Below, one piece after another: positions 17,355 through 26,225 of a stretch of DNA of 48,435 nucleotides. This DNA is from Allobosea sp. AAP35 (GTDB lineage: Bacteria > Pseudomonadota > Alphaproteobacteria > Rhizobiales > Beijerinckiaceae), in NCBI RefSeq assembly GCF_001295925.1, contig NZ_LJHQ01000044.1, positions 1 to 48,435 of the forward strand. The letters are read 5' to 3'. How positions within the stretch are numbered: position 1 is the stretch's first letter; every line of letters begins with the position of its first letter. The notes beneath the pieces were generated by a model. It searched no databases and was not told where the DNA came from. It worked only from the letters and a program-made list of their open reading frames with translations. The position numbers and the translations under genes were made by a program.

Positions 17355-17804
17355 TCAGCCCAGGGGCTGGCGATAGACGATGAAGCCCGACTTGTCGGCG
17401 ACCTTGTCATAGAGCGCGCGCGCCTCGACATTGCTCTCATGCGTCTGCCAGTAGACGCGAAAGCAGCCCTTCGCCTGCGCCATCTGCCTGACCGCCTCGA
17501 TCAGCGCGCGACCCGCACCGGTGCCGCGCGCTTCGGGGGCTGTGAACAGATCCTGCAGATAGCAGATGTCCCGCGTGTTCCAGGTCGAGCGATGGACCAC
17601 CCAATGGACGATGCCGATCAGCCGGCCGTCGCGCTGCGCAACGAAGCCGCCCATCGGCTCGGTGCCGCCGGTCAGCCGCGCGAAGGTGGCCTCGGTGATG
17701 TCGGGGGTAAGCGTGGCCTTGTAGAAGGTCAGGTAGCCCTGCCAGAGCGGCTCCCAGGCCGCGCGGTCGGTGACGGCGAGGGTACGGATGGTGATGGACG
17801 ACAT
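17355..17804 (-). CDS. GNAT family N-acetyltransferase
   Basis: A 149-residue acetyl-CoA-dependent N-acetyltransferase. The fold is recognisable: N-terminal IRTLAVTDRAAWEPLWQGYLTFY, the beta4 strand YLQDLFTAPEARGTGAGRALIEAV with the pyrophosphate-binding R-G-T-G-A-G-R-A loop near residues 93-100, and C-terminal WQTHESNVEARALYDKV. Members with this N-terminus act on small amines or amino acids, but substrate cannot be assigned. It is a single gene between the kinase and the peroxiredoxin, all on the minus strand. Confidence 0.88.
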   Translation of the reverse strand: MSSITIRTLAVTDRAAWEPLWQGYLTFYKATLTPDITEATFARLTGGTEPMGGFVAQRDGRLIGIVHWVVHRSTWNTRDICYLQDLFTAPEARGTGAGRALIEAVRQMAQAKGCFRVYWQTHESNVEARALYDKVADKSGFIVYRQPLG

Positions 17805-17903
17805 GGCGGGCTCCAGTGGCTGGCAGTCACGCTAGCGCCAGGTCCGCCGCCTGTCTCATGACAAGGCGATATCACACCGATCAAGCAGGTCGAACGCCGC
17901 ATG

Positions 17904-17937
17904 AAAAAGCCCGCATCGTCCCTCGGACAACGCGGGC
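17904..17937 (-). terminator. Rho-independent terminator after peroxiredoxin
   Basis: On the minus strand a 13-pair stem (GCCCGC...GCGGGC with inner GTTGTCC/GGACGAT pairing, two G-T wobbles) closes a GAG loop and runs into TTTTT at 17904-17908. It lies 20 bases past the peroxiredoxin stop and separates it from the acetyltransferase gene. Confidence 0.9.
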
Positions 17938-17957
17938 CAGAACGAAAGCGCCGGCGC

Positions 17958-18443
17958 TCAGAGTTTCTCGAGCAGCGCCACGGCGCCGGAGATATCGGCC
18001 TTGCCCGGGCCGTCCTCGACATTGAGCGCGCTCACCACGCCGTCCTCGACGATCATCGAATAGCGCTGCGAGCGCGTGCCCAGGCCGAAGCCCGTGCCGT
18101 CGAGCGAAAGACCGATCTCCCTGGCGAAATCGGCATTGCCGTCCGACAGGAACTCGATCACGCCTTCGCCGCCGGTCGCCTTGGCCCAGGCGTCCATGAC
18201 GAAGACGTCATTGGTGCTGGTGACCATGATCGCATCGACGCCCTTGGCCTTGATGTCGGCGGCCTTCTCGATGAAGCCCGGCAGGTGGTTCTTGTGGCAG
18301 GTCGGCGTGAAGGCGCCGGGAACGGCGAAGAGCACGACCTTCTTGCCCTTGAACAGATCGTCCGTGGTCTTGGCCGCCGGGCCCTCGCCGGTCATGACCC
18401 GGAACGTCGCCTGCGGAAGCTTGTCGCCCACCTTGATGGTCAT
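17958..18443 (-). CDS. Peroxiredoxin, PRX5 type
   Basis: Thiol peroxidase of the AhpC/TSA-Prx5 (redoxin) family that reduces hydrogen and alkyl peroxides with glutathione/glutaredoxin or thioredoxin. 161 residues. The peroxidatic cysteine is C49 in VPGAFTPTC, followed by HLPGF; a conserved Arg occurs in GLGTRSQRYSMIVEDG. No C-terminal glutaredoxin domain. It is downstream of a DsbD-N-type gene on the same strand with a 51-base gap and ends at a strong terminator. Confidence 0.95.
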   Translation of the reverse strand: MTIKVGDKLPQATFRVMTGEGPAAKTTDDLFKGKKVVLFAVPGAFTPTCHKNHLPGFIEKAADIKAKGVDAIMVTSTNDVFVMDAWAKATGGEGVIEFLSDGNADFAREIGLSLDGTGFGLGTRSQRYSMIVEDGVVSALNVEDGPGKADISGAVALLEKL

Positions 18444-18494
18444 CGCGCCTGTTCTCCGTGAATGCCTGCGGCAGCCTGCCGCTCGGCACAGGGA

Positions 18495-19346
18495 TTAGGG
18501 CTTGGCGGCGGGGATGTCGAGATCGAGCCGCGTTTCGATCGCCGAGGGTCTGCCGCGAACGGTGATGATGAAGGGCACCGGCCCGGCCGAGCCCTTGGGC
18601 CGGTCGACGATCCGCAGCAGCGCGACCGTCAAGCCGTCGGCCTGGCGGCTCAGGGTCGGCTTGCCGAAGGACCACATGCCGGCGCCTTCGATGAAGACGT
18701 CCTGGACCGTGCCGTCGGCCGGGGCCTGCAGCACGAGCCGCAAGCCCGGCTCGATCGCGCCCTCGTCGAGCTTGGCCTCCAGCACCGCGATCTTGTCCTT
18801 CTGCGGCCCGAGCTTGACCGGCGCGGGCACGCGTGCCTCGAAGGACTCCAGCCGGGGCGACGTCACCGCTGTCACCCCCGGCTCCAGCCAGAGCCTCGCC
18901 TCGCCCTTGACGGGAACGCAGATCTTCTCGCAGACGGCATAGTCGAGCTTCAGCACGAGCATGACCGGCTTGCCCGGGTCCGTCGGCTGCACCGAGACCG
19001 GAATCACCACCTCGCCGACATAGCCCAGCGAATGGCCGGTCGCGTCCTGGAAACGCTCGGGCGCCGGCCAGCGCACGTCGAGCCCACCGATATTGGTCGA
19101 TCCGCTCCAGTCGAACACCGGTGGCACGCCGAAATCGCCGGGGCTGCGCCAATAGGTCTTGTAGCCGGGCGCCATGACGATCTCGACGCCGACGCGCTGC
19201 TTGCCCGATGCGGCGGTGGCGCCGGCGATCAGCCTCAGTGACGAATGGATGCCCTTCGACCAGGGCGACATGGCCGCGTCCTGCGCATGAGCAGGCGCAG
19301 CCAGCACCGCCGCGACCAGGACCAGGAGGGACAGAATGCGTTTCAC
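18495..19346 (-). CDS. DsbD alpha-domain (DsbD_N) periplasmic protein
   Basis: 283 residues with a Sec signal peptide (hydrophobic core LLVLVAAVLAAP, cleavage after AHA near residue 21). The mature part matches the N-terminal domain of the thiol-disulfide interchange protein DsbD, including GYKTYWRSPGDFGVPP and the cysteine pair C139/C143 in YAVCEKICVPV, the pair that carries electrons in DsbD. The membrane and thioredoxin domains of DsbD are absent, so it would need a separate electron donor. Starts with GTG. Divergent from yqgE and upstream of the peroxiredoxin. Confidence 0.88.
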   Translation of the reverse strand: MKRILSLLVLVAAVLAAPAHAQDAAMSPWSKGIHSSLRLIAGATAASGKQRVGVEIVMAPGYKTYWRSPGDFGVPPVFDWSGSTNIGGLDVRWPAPERFQDATGHSLGYVGEVVIPVSVQPTDPGKPVMLVLKLDYAVCEKICVPVKGEARLWLEPGVTAVTSPRLESFEARVPAPVKLGPQKDKIAVLEAKLDEGAIEPGLRLVLQAPADGTVQDVFIEGAGMWSFGKPTLSRQADGLTVALLRIVDRPKGSAGPVPFIITVRGRPSAIETRLDLDIPAAKP

Positions 19347-19509
19347 GACCGAGATTTAGGATGCACGGCCTGAAATTGCGACCAAAACCAGCGCCGCTAT
19401 CGCAACAATCGCGTGATCGCTTGCTGAGGCGGTCGCAGGGGGAGCGATCGTGAATTTCCACCGCCGCCCCCTGTTCCCAGCGCGGGGCAAAGTGCTCTAG
19501 CATGGCGGC

Positions 19510-20121
19510 ATGAAAATCGGCTCAAATCAGCGTATCAGTGGCCGCAGCTATCTCGACGGGCAGTGCCTGATCGCGATGCCCGGCATGGCCGACACACGCT
19601 TCAGCCGCAGCGTCGTCTATGTCTGCGCCCATTCCGAGGATGGCGCGATGGGCATCATCGTCAATAAGCCGGCGGCCGATACGCGCTTCCCCGATCTCCT
19701 CGTCCAGCTCGACGTTATCCCGTCCGAGGAGCTGATCCGCCTGCCGAGCCAGGCCGAGCGCCTGCAGGTGCTGCGCGGCGGGCCGGTCGAGACCAAGCGC
19801 GGCTTCGTGCTGCACACGGCCGATTTTTTCCTCGAATCGGCGACGCTGCCGATCGACGACGGCATCTGCCTGACCGCGACGCTCGACATCCTCAGGGCCA
19901 TCGCCATCGGCAGCGGGCCGGAGAACGCCGTTCTGGCGCTGGGCTATGCCGGCTGGGGTGCGGGCCAGCTCGAATCCGAGATCCAGGCCAATGGCTGGCT
20001 GCATTGCGCGGCCGACGCGGCTCTCCTCTTCGACGACGGCATCGAGACGAAATATACCCGCGCGCTGGGCAAGATCGGCATCGACCCCGCCTTCCTGTCG
20101 AGCCAGGCGGGACATGCCTGA
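19510..20121 (+). CDS. YqgE/AlgH family protein
   Basis: 203 residues, the normal length of this conserved family (UPF0301). Family hallmarks are [18 protein letters not shown] at about 15-32, [19 protein letters not shown] at 37-55, [15 protein letters not shown] and [14 protein letters not shown]. Its biochemical role is not settled; AlgH was first linked to alginate regulation in Pseudomonas. No signal peptide or membrane helix. The start ATG at 19510 is the first in frame and gives the family N-terminus. The gene is divergent from the DsbD_N gene, an arrangement common in rhizobial relatives. Confidence 0.93.
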   Translation: MKIGSNQRISGRSYLDGQCLIAMPGMADTRFSRSVVYVCAHSEDGAMGIIVNKPAADTRFPDLLVQLDVIPSEELIRLPSQAERLQVLRGGPVETKRGFVLHTADFFLESATLPIDDGICLTATLDILRAIAIGSGPENAVLALGYAGWGAGQLESEIQANGWLHCAADAALLFDDGIETKYTRALGKIGIDPAFLSSQAGHA

Positions 20122-20175
20122 GGCTGAAGAGATATGAACGGCTGGCTGATTGCTTCCACCGATCTGAGACCCTCG

Positions 20176-20295
20176 CCGTCATTCCGGGCGAGCGCGGCGA
20201 AGACCCGGAATCCATCATAGAGCCCAGACGACCAAGCGACCGCGCTACGATGGATTCCGGAGCTGCGGCGCTTCGCGCCTTGTCGGGAATGACGG
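20176..20295. repeat. Dispersed palindromic repeat, long form A
   Basis: Outer arms CCGTCATTCC and GGAATGACGG (20176 and 20286-20295) and inner arms CCGGAATCCATC (20205-20216) and GATGGATTCCGG (20249-20260) form a nested hairpin. Related copies occur at 27765-27810 and 38033-38138. It fills most of the yqgE-fic gap. Confidence 0.8.
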
Positions 20296-20355
20296 GGCGT
20301 TCGAACGATAGGGCGCCAAACCGTTCTGATGGTTGATCAATGCATCCGGCGGCAG

Positions 20356-20940
20356 TCAGCTACGCCCGGTTGCTCGCACCAGAGCCCCGTGAATGCAGTC
20401 GGCAAACGGCCCGTATCGCCCGGCATGCGCGGCTTTCGACGCCTCCATCCAGCTCTCACGGACAAGGCGGGTGAGATCGATCGGGTGGCCGGCCTGTCGC
20501 GCCAAGGCTTCCAGATAGAGCGCCTGTGTCCTGCCATTCCCTTCGCGAAACGGATGGACGTAGTTGAGGTCGCCGATGACTTCGCCGGCCTTGTCGGCGA
20601 AAGCGCGAGCGGACAGGCCCTTGAGATATGCGGCCGCGACGATGCGCCTGTGAATATCGGCCATGCCGGTGGTGATGTACTGGCGGAACTGAAACTGGTT
20701 GCCGCCCTTGGCGATCTCGACGGTGCGAAGCTCGCCGGCCCAGTCGTAGACGTCCTGGAACAGGTGGCGATGGATCGCGCGGAGATGGGCGAGGTCGAAG
20801 GCGCCGAAGGGGATGCCTTGAGCTGCACGTTGAGAGGCCGCTCGTCGCTCGAAGCGATCAAGCAGTTCGGCATCGCGGAGATTAAGCTTGTTCTTGAGGA
20901 CGACGAAATCCGGTGGATAACAATAGGCTTCGTCGCTCAT
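20356..20940 (-). CDS. Fic/DOC family AMP-transferase toxin
   Basis: 194 residues. The Fic motif HPFREGNGR lies at 129-137: His is the catalytic base, and E/N/R coordinate Mg-ATP. The upstream beta-hairpin (WAGELRTVEIAKGGNQF, residues 67-83) is the usual target-docking flap. Such enzymes transfer AMP to proteins; VbhT/FicT-type toxins modify DNA gyrase and topoisomerase IV. Start ATG overlaps the stop of a small upstream gene by four bases, the class I Fic toxin-antitoxin layout. Target here is unknown. Confidence 0.93.
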   Translation of the reverse strand: MSDEAYCYPPDFVVLKNKLNLRDAELLDRFERRAASQRAAQGIPFGAFDLAHLRAIHRHLFQDVYDWAGELRTVEIAKGGNQFQFRQYITTGMADIHRRIVAAAYLKGLSARAFADKAGEVIGDLNYVHPFREGNGRTQALYLEALARQAGHPIDLTRLVRESWMEASKAAHAGRYGPFADCIHGALVRATGRS

Positions 20941-21158
20941 TCGGCAGCGTCAGTGAAACGCGCCATGGTGGCCCGTTCGATAATGTGCGCGATCCGCCTT
21001 TCATGCGACCATCGCTCACGCTCGAACATTTCGAACATGGCGATATCCTCGGCATCCAGCGGATTGCTCTCGATCTCTTGCAGATGCATGGCTACCAGCC
21101 GCCGCTCGCGCGCGGACTCGGCATCGGCCTCTGTCAGTTGATCCGGCACGTGACCCAT
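20937..21158 (-). CDS. Small partner protein, candidate Fic antitoxin
   Basis: 73 residues, highly charged and helical (SARERRLVAMHLQEIESNPL, then AEDIAMFEMFERERW and SHERRIAHIIERATMARF). It overlaps the fic gene by four bases, as antitoxins of class I Fic proteins do. Those antitoxins block ATP binding with an [ST]xxxE[GN] helix; I do not find a good match here, the nearest feature being the EIESNPL turn. It might be a divergent antitoxin using another residue pattern. Identification rests on position and size more than on motif. Confidence 0.7.
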   Translation of the reverse strand: MGHVPDQLTEADAESARERRLVAMHLQEIESNPLDAEDIAMFEMFERERWSHERRIAHIIERATMARFTDAAE

Positions 21159-21217
21159 ATCCGCATTCTACCAGATCAGGTGGCTGAGGGCCACTGACTC
21201 CGCGCCTGAGCGCCCGC

Positions 21218-24160
21218 TCAAGCCGCCTCGCTGGCACTCGCCGCCGCCGCGCCCATCAGCCTCCGCGCCTCGGCGGCGCTCATCGGCTGGCCGAAGATGT
21301 AGCCCTGCGCATATTGGCAGCCGAGCTGGTAGAGCTCGATGGCGTCCGACTCCGTCTCGGCGCCCTCCGCAACCACATCCATGCGCAGATCGGCCGCGAG
21401 CTGGACGATCGAGCGCAGGATCACCGGCGGCTTGCCGTTGCCCATCTGGCGCACGAAGCTCTGGTCGACCTTGATCGTATCGAAGGGGAAGCGCTGCAGG
21501 TAGGACAGCGAGGAATAGCCCGTGCCGAAATCGTCGAGCGATAGGCCGGCGCCGAGATCGCGGATGCGCGAGAGCATCTGCGCGGCATATTCCGGGTTCT
21601 CCATCACCAGGCTTTCGGTGATCTCGAGCTTCAGCGTGCCGGGCAGGATGCGCCGCCGCGCCAGCACGGTCTTCACATCATGCAGCAGATCGTGCCGCAG
21701 CAACTGCCGGCTGGAGACGTTGACGCTGGCGAAGATCGGCGGGTCGACTTCCAGCGCCGCCTGCCAGGCTTCGAGTTCGCGGGCCGTGCGGTCCATCACA
21801 TAGACGCCGAGATCGACGATCAGCCCGGTCTCCTCGGCGATGGAGAGGAAATCCTGCGGCATCAGCCGCCCCTCGCGCGGATGGTCCCAGCGCACCAGCG
21901 CCTCGAAGCCGGCGATGGTGCGGTCTTCCAGCCGCACGATCGGCTGGTACATCACCTGGATCTCGCCGCGTTCGATCGCGCGCCGCAGATCGCTTTCGAG
22001 TGCCAGCCGGTCATTGCGGTCGGTCCGCATCGCCGGCACGAAGACCTCGATCTTGTTGCCGCCCTGGCGCTTGGCATGGGCCATGGCGAGTTCGGCATTC
22101 TTCAGCGCATCGTCCTTGCGCGCCGCCGGTGCCGGGTCGAACAGGGCCAGCCCCACCGAGGGCGTCAGCAGGATCTCGCGCTCGGCGAAGGTGATCGGGG
22201 TCGAGACGGCGCGGCGCACGAGTTCAGCCAGCGCCAGGATGCGCTCGGGGTCGCGCTCGGAGACCAGGATCATCGCGAAGGTGTCGCCGCCGATCCGGGC
22301 CAGCGTGTCCTGCGCCCGCAGCAGCCGGCCGAGGCGGCGCGCCAGCGTCAGCAGGATCGAATCCCCGGCCGAGAAGCCGACCGATTCATTGACCTGCTTG
22401 AACCGGTCGATGTCGATCACTAGCACGGTGGGACGGATGCTCTCATCGGCGCGGGTGAAGCCGAAGACGGCGATGAGCCTGTCCTGGAACAGCTTGCGGT
22501 TGGGCAGGCCGGTCAGATTGTCGTGGACGGCGTCATGCAGCATGCGCTCCTGCGCCGTGCGCTGCTCGGTGACGTCCGACAGCGTGCCGATGACGCGGAT
22601 GACCTCGCCATCGGAGCCGATCACCGGGCGCGCCTTGAGGTTGAACCAGTGGTAATTGCCGCCGGCCGCCCGCAGGCGCAGATCGAGGCTGAGCTTGCCG
22701 CGCCGCTGCTCCAGCACGGCGTCGAGCGAGACGCGGTAGCGGTCGCGATCGGCGACATGCATGTGCTCGAACCAGCGCGAGGCCGAGCCCTCCAACGCGC
22801 CACGTGGCAGCCCCAGCAGCGTCTCGATCTGCGGCGAGACGAAGATCTTGTCGGCGCTGACATCCCAGTCGAAGACGAGGTCGCCCGAGCCCGACAGGGC
22901 CAGCGCCCGGCGCTCGGTATCCGAAACCAGCCCCTGCGACAGGCCGCTGCCGGCAAAGGCATGCTGGATCACGGTGAAGCCGATCAGCAGCACGATCAGC
23001 ACCAGCCCGCCGAGCAGCGCCGGAGCCACGAGGTCACGCTGGAACTGCCCGGTGATCGTGAAGCCCGCCGCCGTGACCCAGACCGCCAGCAGGAACCAGG
23101 TCGGGATCAGCATCACGGCGCGTTCATAGCCATGCGTGGCCAGATGCAGGATCAGCACGAAACCGACCGCCGCCACCGCCGCAATCGAGATGCGCGCGAT
23201 GCCAGACGCCATCGGCGCATCGAAGACGGCAAGCCCGACCAGCGCGGCGAGCCCCAGCATCCAGACGATGGTGACGTGGCTGTAGCGCACATGCCAGCGC
23301 GCCAGGTTGAGATAGGCGAACAGGAACACCAGCAGCGTCGCCGCCAGCACCACCTCGGCACCGGCGCGGTAGATCCGCTCGATCGCCGGCGTCAGCGGGA
23401 AGATGCGCTGGAAGAAGCCGAAATCCAGCCCGGCATAGGCGAGCACAGCCCAGGCCAACGCGGCGGCGGCGGGGAAGATCACCGCGCCCTTGACCACGAA
23501 GATGATCGTCAAAAACAGCGCCAGCAGTCCGGCGATCCCGATGATGATGCCCTTGTAGAGCGTCAGCCCGTTGGTCTTCTGGCGATAGGCTTCCTGCTCG
23601 TAGAGGTAGAGCTGCGGCAGGTTGGGCGATTTCAGCTCGGCGACGAAGGTCACCGTGGTGCCCGGGTCGAGCGTGATCAGGAAGACGTCGGCGTCGGGGC
23701 TAGCCTCCCGCTCGGGACTTAGGCCCTGGCTTGCGGTCACGGCCTCGATGCGGCTGTCGCCGAGATCGGGCCAGATCACGCCCGAGCCAATCAGCCGGTG
23801 GAACGGCGCAACCAGCAGCCGGTCGATCTGCTCGTCGGAATCATTGGTGAGCGCGAACACGATCCAGTCCGGCCGCGCGCCGGATTCGCGCGCCCTGACC
23901 GCAATGCGGCGCACGATGCCATCGGGGCCAGGCGCGGTCGAGATCTGGATGACGTCGCCGTCGGATCGGTTGCGTTCGACCACATTGGTCAGGTCGAGCA
24001 CGGCGGCATCGACGGGCACGCGCACGGCCTCGACCGCGACTGCGGGGCCGGCCGCCGCGAGGACGAGCCAAAGCGCCAGCCCGACAAGGCTCAGGCCGAA
24101 CCGGCTGACGCGGTCGGAGAGGCGCAACCTGCGCTCTGATCTGGGGCGGGAAATCATCAT
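21218..24160 (-). CDS. 7TM receptor with PAS, GGDEF-like and EAL domains
   Basis: About 980 residues, predicted cyclic-di-GMP phosphodiesterase. A signal-like helix (about 22-43) is followed by a periplasmic domain to about 198, then seven hydrophobic helices between about 203 and 398, a PAS_3-type domain (about 425-530), GGDEF (about 545-705) and EAL (about 715-970). The GGDEF signature is GGDTF, so cyclase activity is doubtful. EAL residues are intact: EALVRW, NVSSRQ, EITES, DDFGTG, IKVD, EGAE and QGYIFGQP. Layout resembles 7TMR-DISM receptors. Start is one of two consecutive ATGs (24160 or 24157). It follows the RimJ-like gene by 88 bases. Confidence 0.9.
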   Translation of the reverse strand: MMISRPRSERRLRLSDRVSRFGLSLVGLALWLVLAAAGPAVAVEAVRVPVDAAVLDLTNVVERNRSDGDVIQISTAPGPDGIVRRIAVRARESGARPDWIVFALTNDSDEQIDRLLVAPFHRLIGSGVIWPDLGDSRIEAVTASQGLSPEREASPDADVFLITLDPGTTVTFVAELKSPNLPQLYLYEQEAYRQKTNGLTLYKGIIIGIAGLLALFLTIIFVVKGAVIFPAAAALAWAVLAYAGLDFGFFQRIFPLTPAIERIYRAGAEVVLAATLLVFLFAYLNLARWHVRYSHVTIVWMLGLAALVGLAVFDAPMASGIARISIAAVAAVGFVLILHLATHGYERAVMLIPTWFLLAVWVTAAGFTITGQFQRDLVAPALLGGLVLIVLLIGFTVIQHAFAGSGLSQGLVSDTERRALALSGSGDLVFDWDVSADKIFVSPQIETLLGLPRGALEGSASRWFEHMHVADRDRYRVSLDAVLEQRRGKLSLDLRLRAAGGNYHWFNLKARPVIGSDGEVIRVIGTLSDVTEQRTAQERMLHDAVHDNLTGLPNRKLFQDRLIAVFGFTRADESIRPTVLVIDIDRFKQVNESVGFSAGDSILLTLARRLGRLLRAQDTLARIGGDTFAMILVSERDPERILALAELVRRAVSTPITFAEREILLTPSVGLALFDPAPAARKDDALKNAELAMAHAKRQGGNKIEVFVPAMRTDRNDRLALESDLRRAIERGEIQVMYQPIVRLEDRTIAGFEALVRWDHPREGRLMPQDFLSIAEETGLIVDLGVYVMDRTARELEAWQAALEVDPPIFASVNVSSRQLLRHDLLHDVKTVLARRRILPGTLKLEITESLVMENPEYAAQMLSRIRDLGAGLSLDDFGTGYSSLSYLQRFPFDTIKVDQSFVRQMGNGKPPVILRSIVQLAADLRMDVVAEGAETESDAIELYQLGCQYAQGYIFGQPMSAAEARRLMGAAAASASEAA

Positions 24161-24248
24161 ATCTTTATCGGCGTCAGTCCTATCGGCGGCACGTGGCAAG
24201 GGCAAGGCGCTGACCCGTCTCGCGGGGTGGCCATGCACCGTCCTTGAG

Positions 24249-24848
24249 TCACCGCGCCTCGCCGGGCAGCTTGTCGCTCGCCAGCGCCGCGTAGAGCAGA
24301 TGGTCGGCCCAGGATCCGTTGATCCGCAGATAGGACCGCGCCACGCCCTCCGGCTGGAAGCCGACCCGCTCGAGCAGCCGGCGGGAGGGGGCGTTGTCGG
24401 GCAGGCAGGCCGCCTCGACCCGGTGCAGCGCCAGTTCCTGGAAGGAGAAGCGCAGCGCGCCACGCACCGCCTCGCTCATATGGCCCTTGCCGGCATGGCG
24501 CGCGCCCATCCAGTAACCCAGCGTGCAGGCCTGCGCGACACCGCGCCGGACGAGCCCAAGCGTCAGCCCGCCCAGCAGCGTTTCGGTGCGCGCGTCGAGG
24601 ATGAACAGGGAATAGGCTTCGTCGGCGGCGATCTCGCGGGCGGCGCGCTTGACCCGCAGGCGAAACGAGGTTCGCGTCAGATCGTCCTCGTTCCAGGTCG
24701 GCTCCCAGGGCGTCAGGAAGCTTCGGCTCTCCATCCGCAGCACGGACCAGGCGGCATAGTCGCTGGCCTGCGGCGCGCGCAGAATCAGATGCTGGGTCCG
24801 GACCAGCGGGCGGCTCGGCGGCTCTGTCGAGAAGCGAAACAGCGCCAT
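24249..24848 (-). CDS. RimJ/RimL-type N-acetyltransferase
   Basis: 199 residues of the GNAT superfamily, closest in pattern to ribosomal protein alanine N-acetyltransferases (RimJ). Features: [24 protein letters not shown] at the N-terminus, [25 protein letters not shown] with the acetyl-CoA loop around residues 113-126, and [23 protein letters not shown], a signature of this subfamily. The substrate is probably a protein or peptide N-terminus, not proven. It begins 3 bases after the M16 protease stop, so it belongs to the thrC-protease transcription unit. Confidence 0.9.
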   Translation of the reverse strand: MALFRFSTEPPSRPLVRTQHLILRAPQASDYAAWSVLRMESRSFLTPWEPTWNEDDLTRTSFRLRVKRAAREIAADEAYSLFILDARTETLLGGLTLGLVRRGVAQACTLGYWMGARHAGKGHMSEAVRGALRFSFQELALHRVEAACLPDNAPSRRLLERVGFQPEGVARSYLRINGSWADHLLYAALASDKLPGEAR

Positions 24849-24851
24849 TGG

Positions 24852-26225
24852 CTAATCCGCCGATCGCGCCGCATGTTTTAGCCGCTTGGCCGGCGGCAGG
24901 CCCTGCAGGGGGCCGACCGCCGCGATCGTTGGCTGGTGGCCGAGCAGCGAACGCCCCGCCGCGCGGACATCCTCCAGCGTCACGGCATCGAGCCGTGCCG
25001 CCAGTTCCTCGCGCGGGATCGCCCGCCCGAACAGCAGCACCTGGCGGGCCATCTGCTCGAGCTTGCCGCCGGGGCTCTCCAGCGAGGCCAGCAGGCCGAC
25101 CTTCATCTGGGCCCGGGCGCGGGCGACCTCCGCCTCGCTGGTGTCCTCCGCGGCCTGGCGCAGGCAGGAAAGCGCAACCTCGATCAATTCGCCGACATCC
25201 TCCGGCGCGGTGCCGGCACCGATGCCGAAGACGCCGCAATCCGAGAAGGGCCAGTGGAAGGCATCGACGGCATAGGCAAGCCCGCGCTTCTCGCGCACCT
25301 CCTGGAACAGCCGCGACGACAATCCGCCGCCCAGCACCGAGGAGAAAATCTGCAGCGGGTAATGCGCACCGTCCTTGAAGGCCTGGCCGGGGAAGCCGAG
25401 CACGAGATGAACCTGCTCCTCGTCACTGCCGATCCGGGCTTCGCCGCCGCGATACTCTCCGTCCTCGCGCAGTGGCTGCACGGCCGGGCTTGGCGGCAGC
25501 GCGGAGAGATGAATCTCGGCGAGCTTGACCAGTTCGTCATGGTCGACGGCACCAGAGGCCGCCAGCACCATGTTGCCGGCGTGGTAGTTGCGGGCGAGAT
25601 AGGCGCGGATCGCATCGGGGGTGAAGCTCTTGACCGTCTTGGCGGTGCCGAGAATCGGCCGGCCCAGCGGCTGGTCGGGGAAGGCCGCCTGCAGGAAGCG
25701 GTCATAGACGAGATCGTCGGGCGTATCCTGCACGGCGCCGATCTCCTGCAGGATCACGCCCTTCTCGCGCTTCAGCTCCTCTTCGGTCAGCGAGGACGCG
25801 GTCAGGATGTCGGCCAGGATATCGACCGCCAGCGGCAGGTCGGAGCCGAGCACGCGGGCGGTGTAGCAGGTGTATTCCACCGAGGTCGCGGCATTGAGAT
25901 CGCCGCCGACGCTCTCGATCTCCTCGGCGATCTGGAGCGCACTGCGCCGCGCCGTGCCCTTGAAAGCCATGTGCTCGAGCAGATGCGCCAGCCCGTGCTC
26001 GTGGGGCAGCTCGTCGCGCGAGCCCGAGCCGATCCAGATGCCCAGCGAGACCGTCGCCGCATGCGCCATGTGCTGCGAGACGACCCGCAGGCCCGATGGC
26101 AAAACGGTAAGCCCGACATCGGGATCATGCGCGCCGCGCACGCCGCTGGCGGCAACCTCTGCCGCCTCGGCGGGCCCCGTCGCGCTCATCTTCGCCTGCA
26201 TCCCTGTTCTCGTTTTCACACTCAT
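24852..26225 (-). CDS. M16 family zinc metallopeptidase (mitochondrial-processing-peptidase-like)
   Basis: 457 residues. The inverted zinc motif HLLEH at 81-85 (AHLLEHMAFKGT) gives the catalytic Glu84 and ligands His81 and His85; the third ligand Glu lies in the following helix. The second half has the Arg/Tyr substrate clamp area EKRGLAYAVDAF. Rhizobial and rickettsial members are the closest bacterial relatives of mitochondrial processing peptidase beta. The start ATG overlaps the thrC stop (ATGA). An in-frame ATG at residue 13 is an alternative start. The thrC-M16 pairing is widely conserved in alphaproteobacteria. Confidence 0.94.
   Translation of the reverse strand: MSVKTRTGMQAKMSATGPAEAAEVAASGVRGAHDPDVGLTVLPSGLRVVSQHMAHAATVSLGIWIGSGSRDELPHEHGLAHLLEHMAFKGTARRSALQIAEEIESVGGDLNAATSVEYTCYTARVLGSDLPLAVDILADILTASSLTEEELKREKGVILQEIGAVQDTPDDLVYDRFLQAAFPDQPLGRPILGTAKTVKSFTPDAIRAYLARNYHAGNMVLAASGAVDHDELVKLAEIHLSALPPSPAVQPLREDGEYRGGEARIGSDEEQVHLVLGFPGQAFKDGAHYPLQIFSSVLGGGLSSRLFQEVREKRGLAYAVDAFHWPFSDCGVFGIGAGTAPEDVGELIEVALSCLRQAAEDTSEAEVARARAQMKVGLLASLESPGGKLEQMARQVLLFGRAIPREELAARLDAVTLEDVRAAGRSLLGHQPTIAAVGPLQGLPPAKRLKHAARSAD

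Noticed and set aside
21207..21220. TGAGCG-CC-CGCTCA palindrome at the end of the EAL gene as a terminator
   Set aside because: Only six pairs and no T run on either strand.
22523..23722. Plus-strand open frame of about 399 codons opposite the EAL protein
   Set aside because: Composition (Arg, Gln, Asp, His) is typical of a GC-rich antisense frame; no start signal or domain.
24161..24463. N-terminal extension of the EAL protein by about 100 residues
   Set aside because: The extra part overlaps the end of the RimJ-like gene, is Arg/Pro/Cys-rich, and the signal helix begins only after the two ATGs at 24155-24160.
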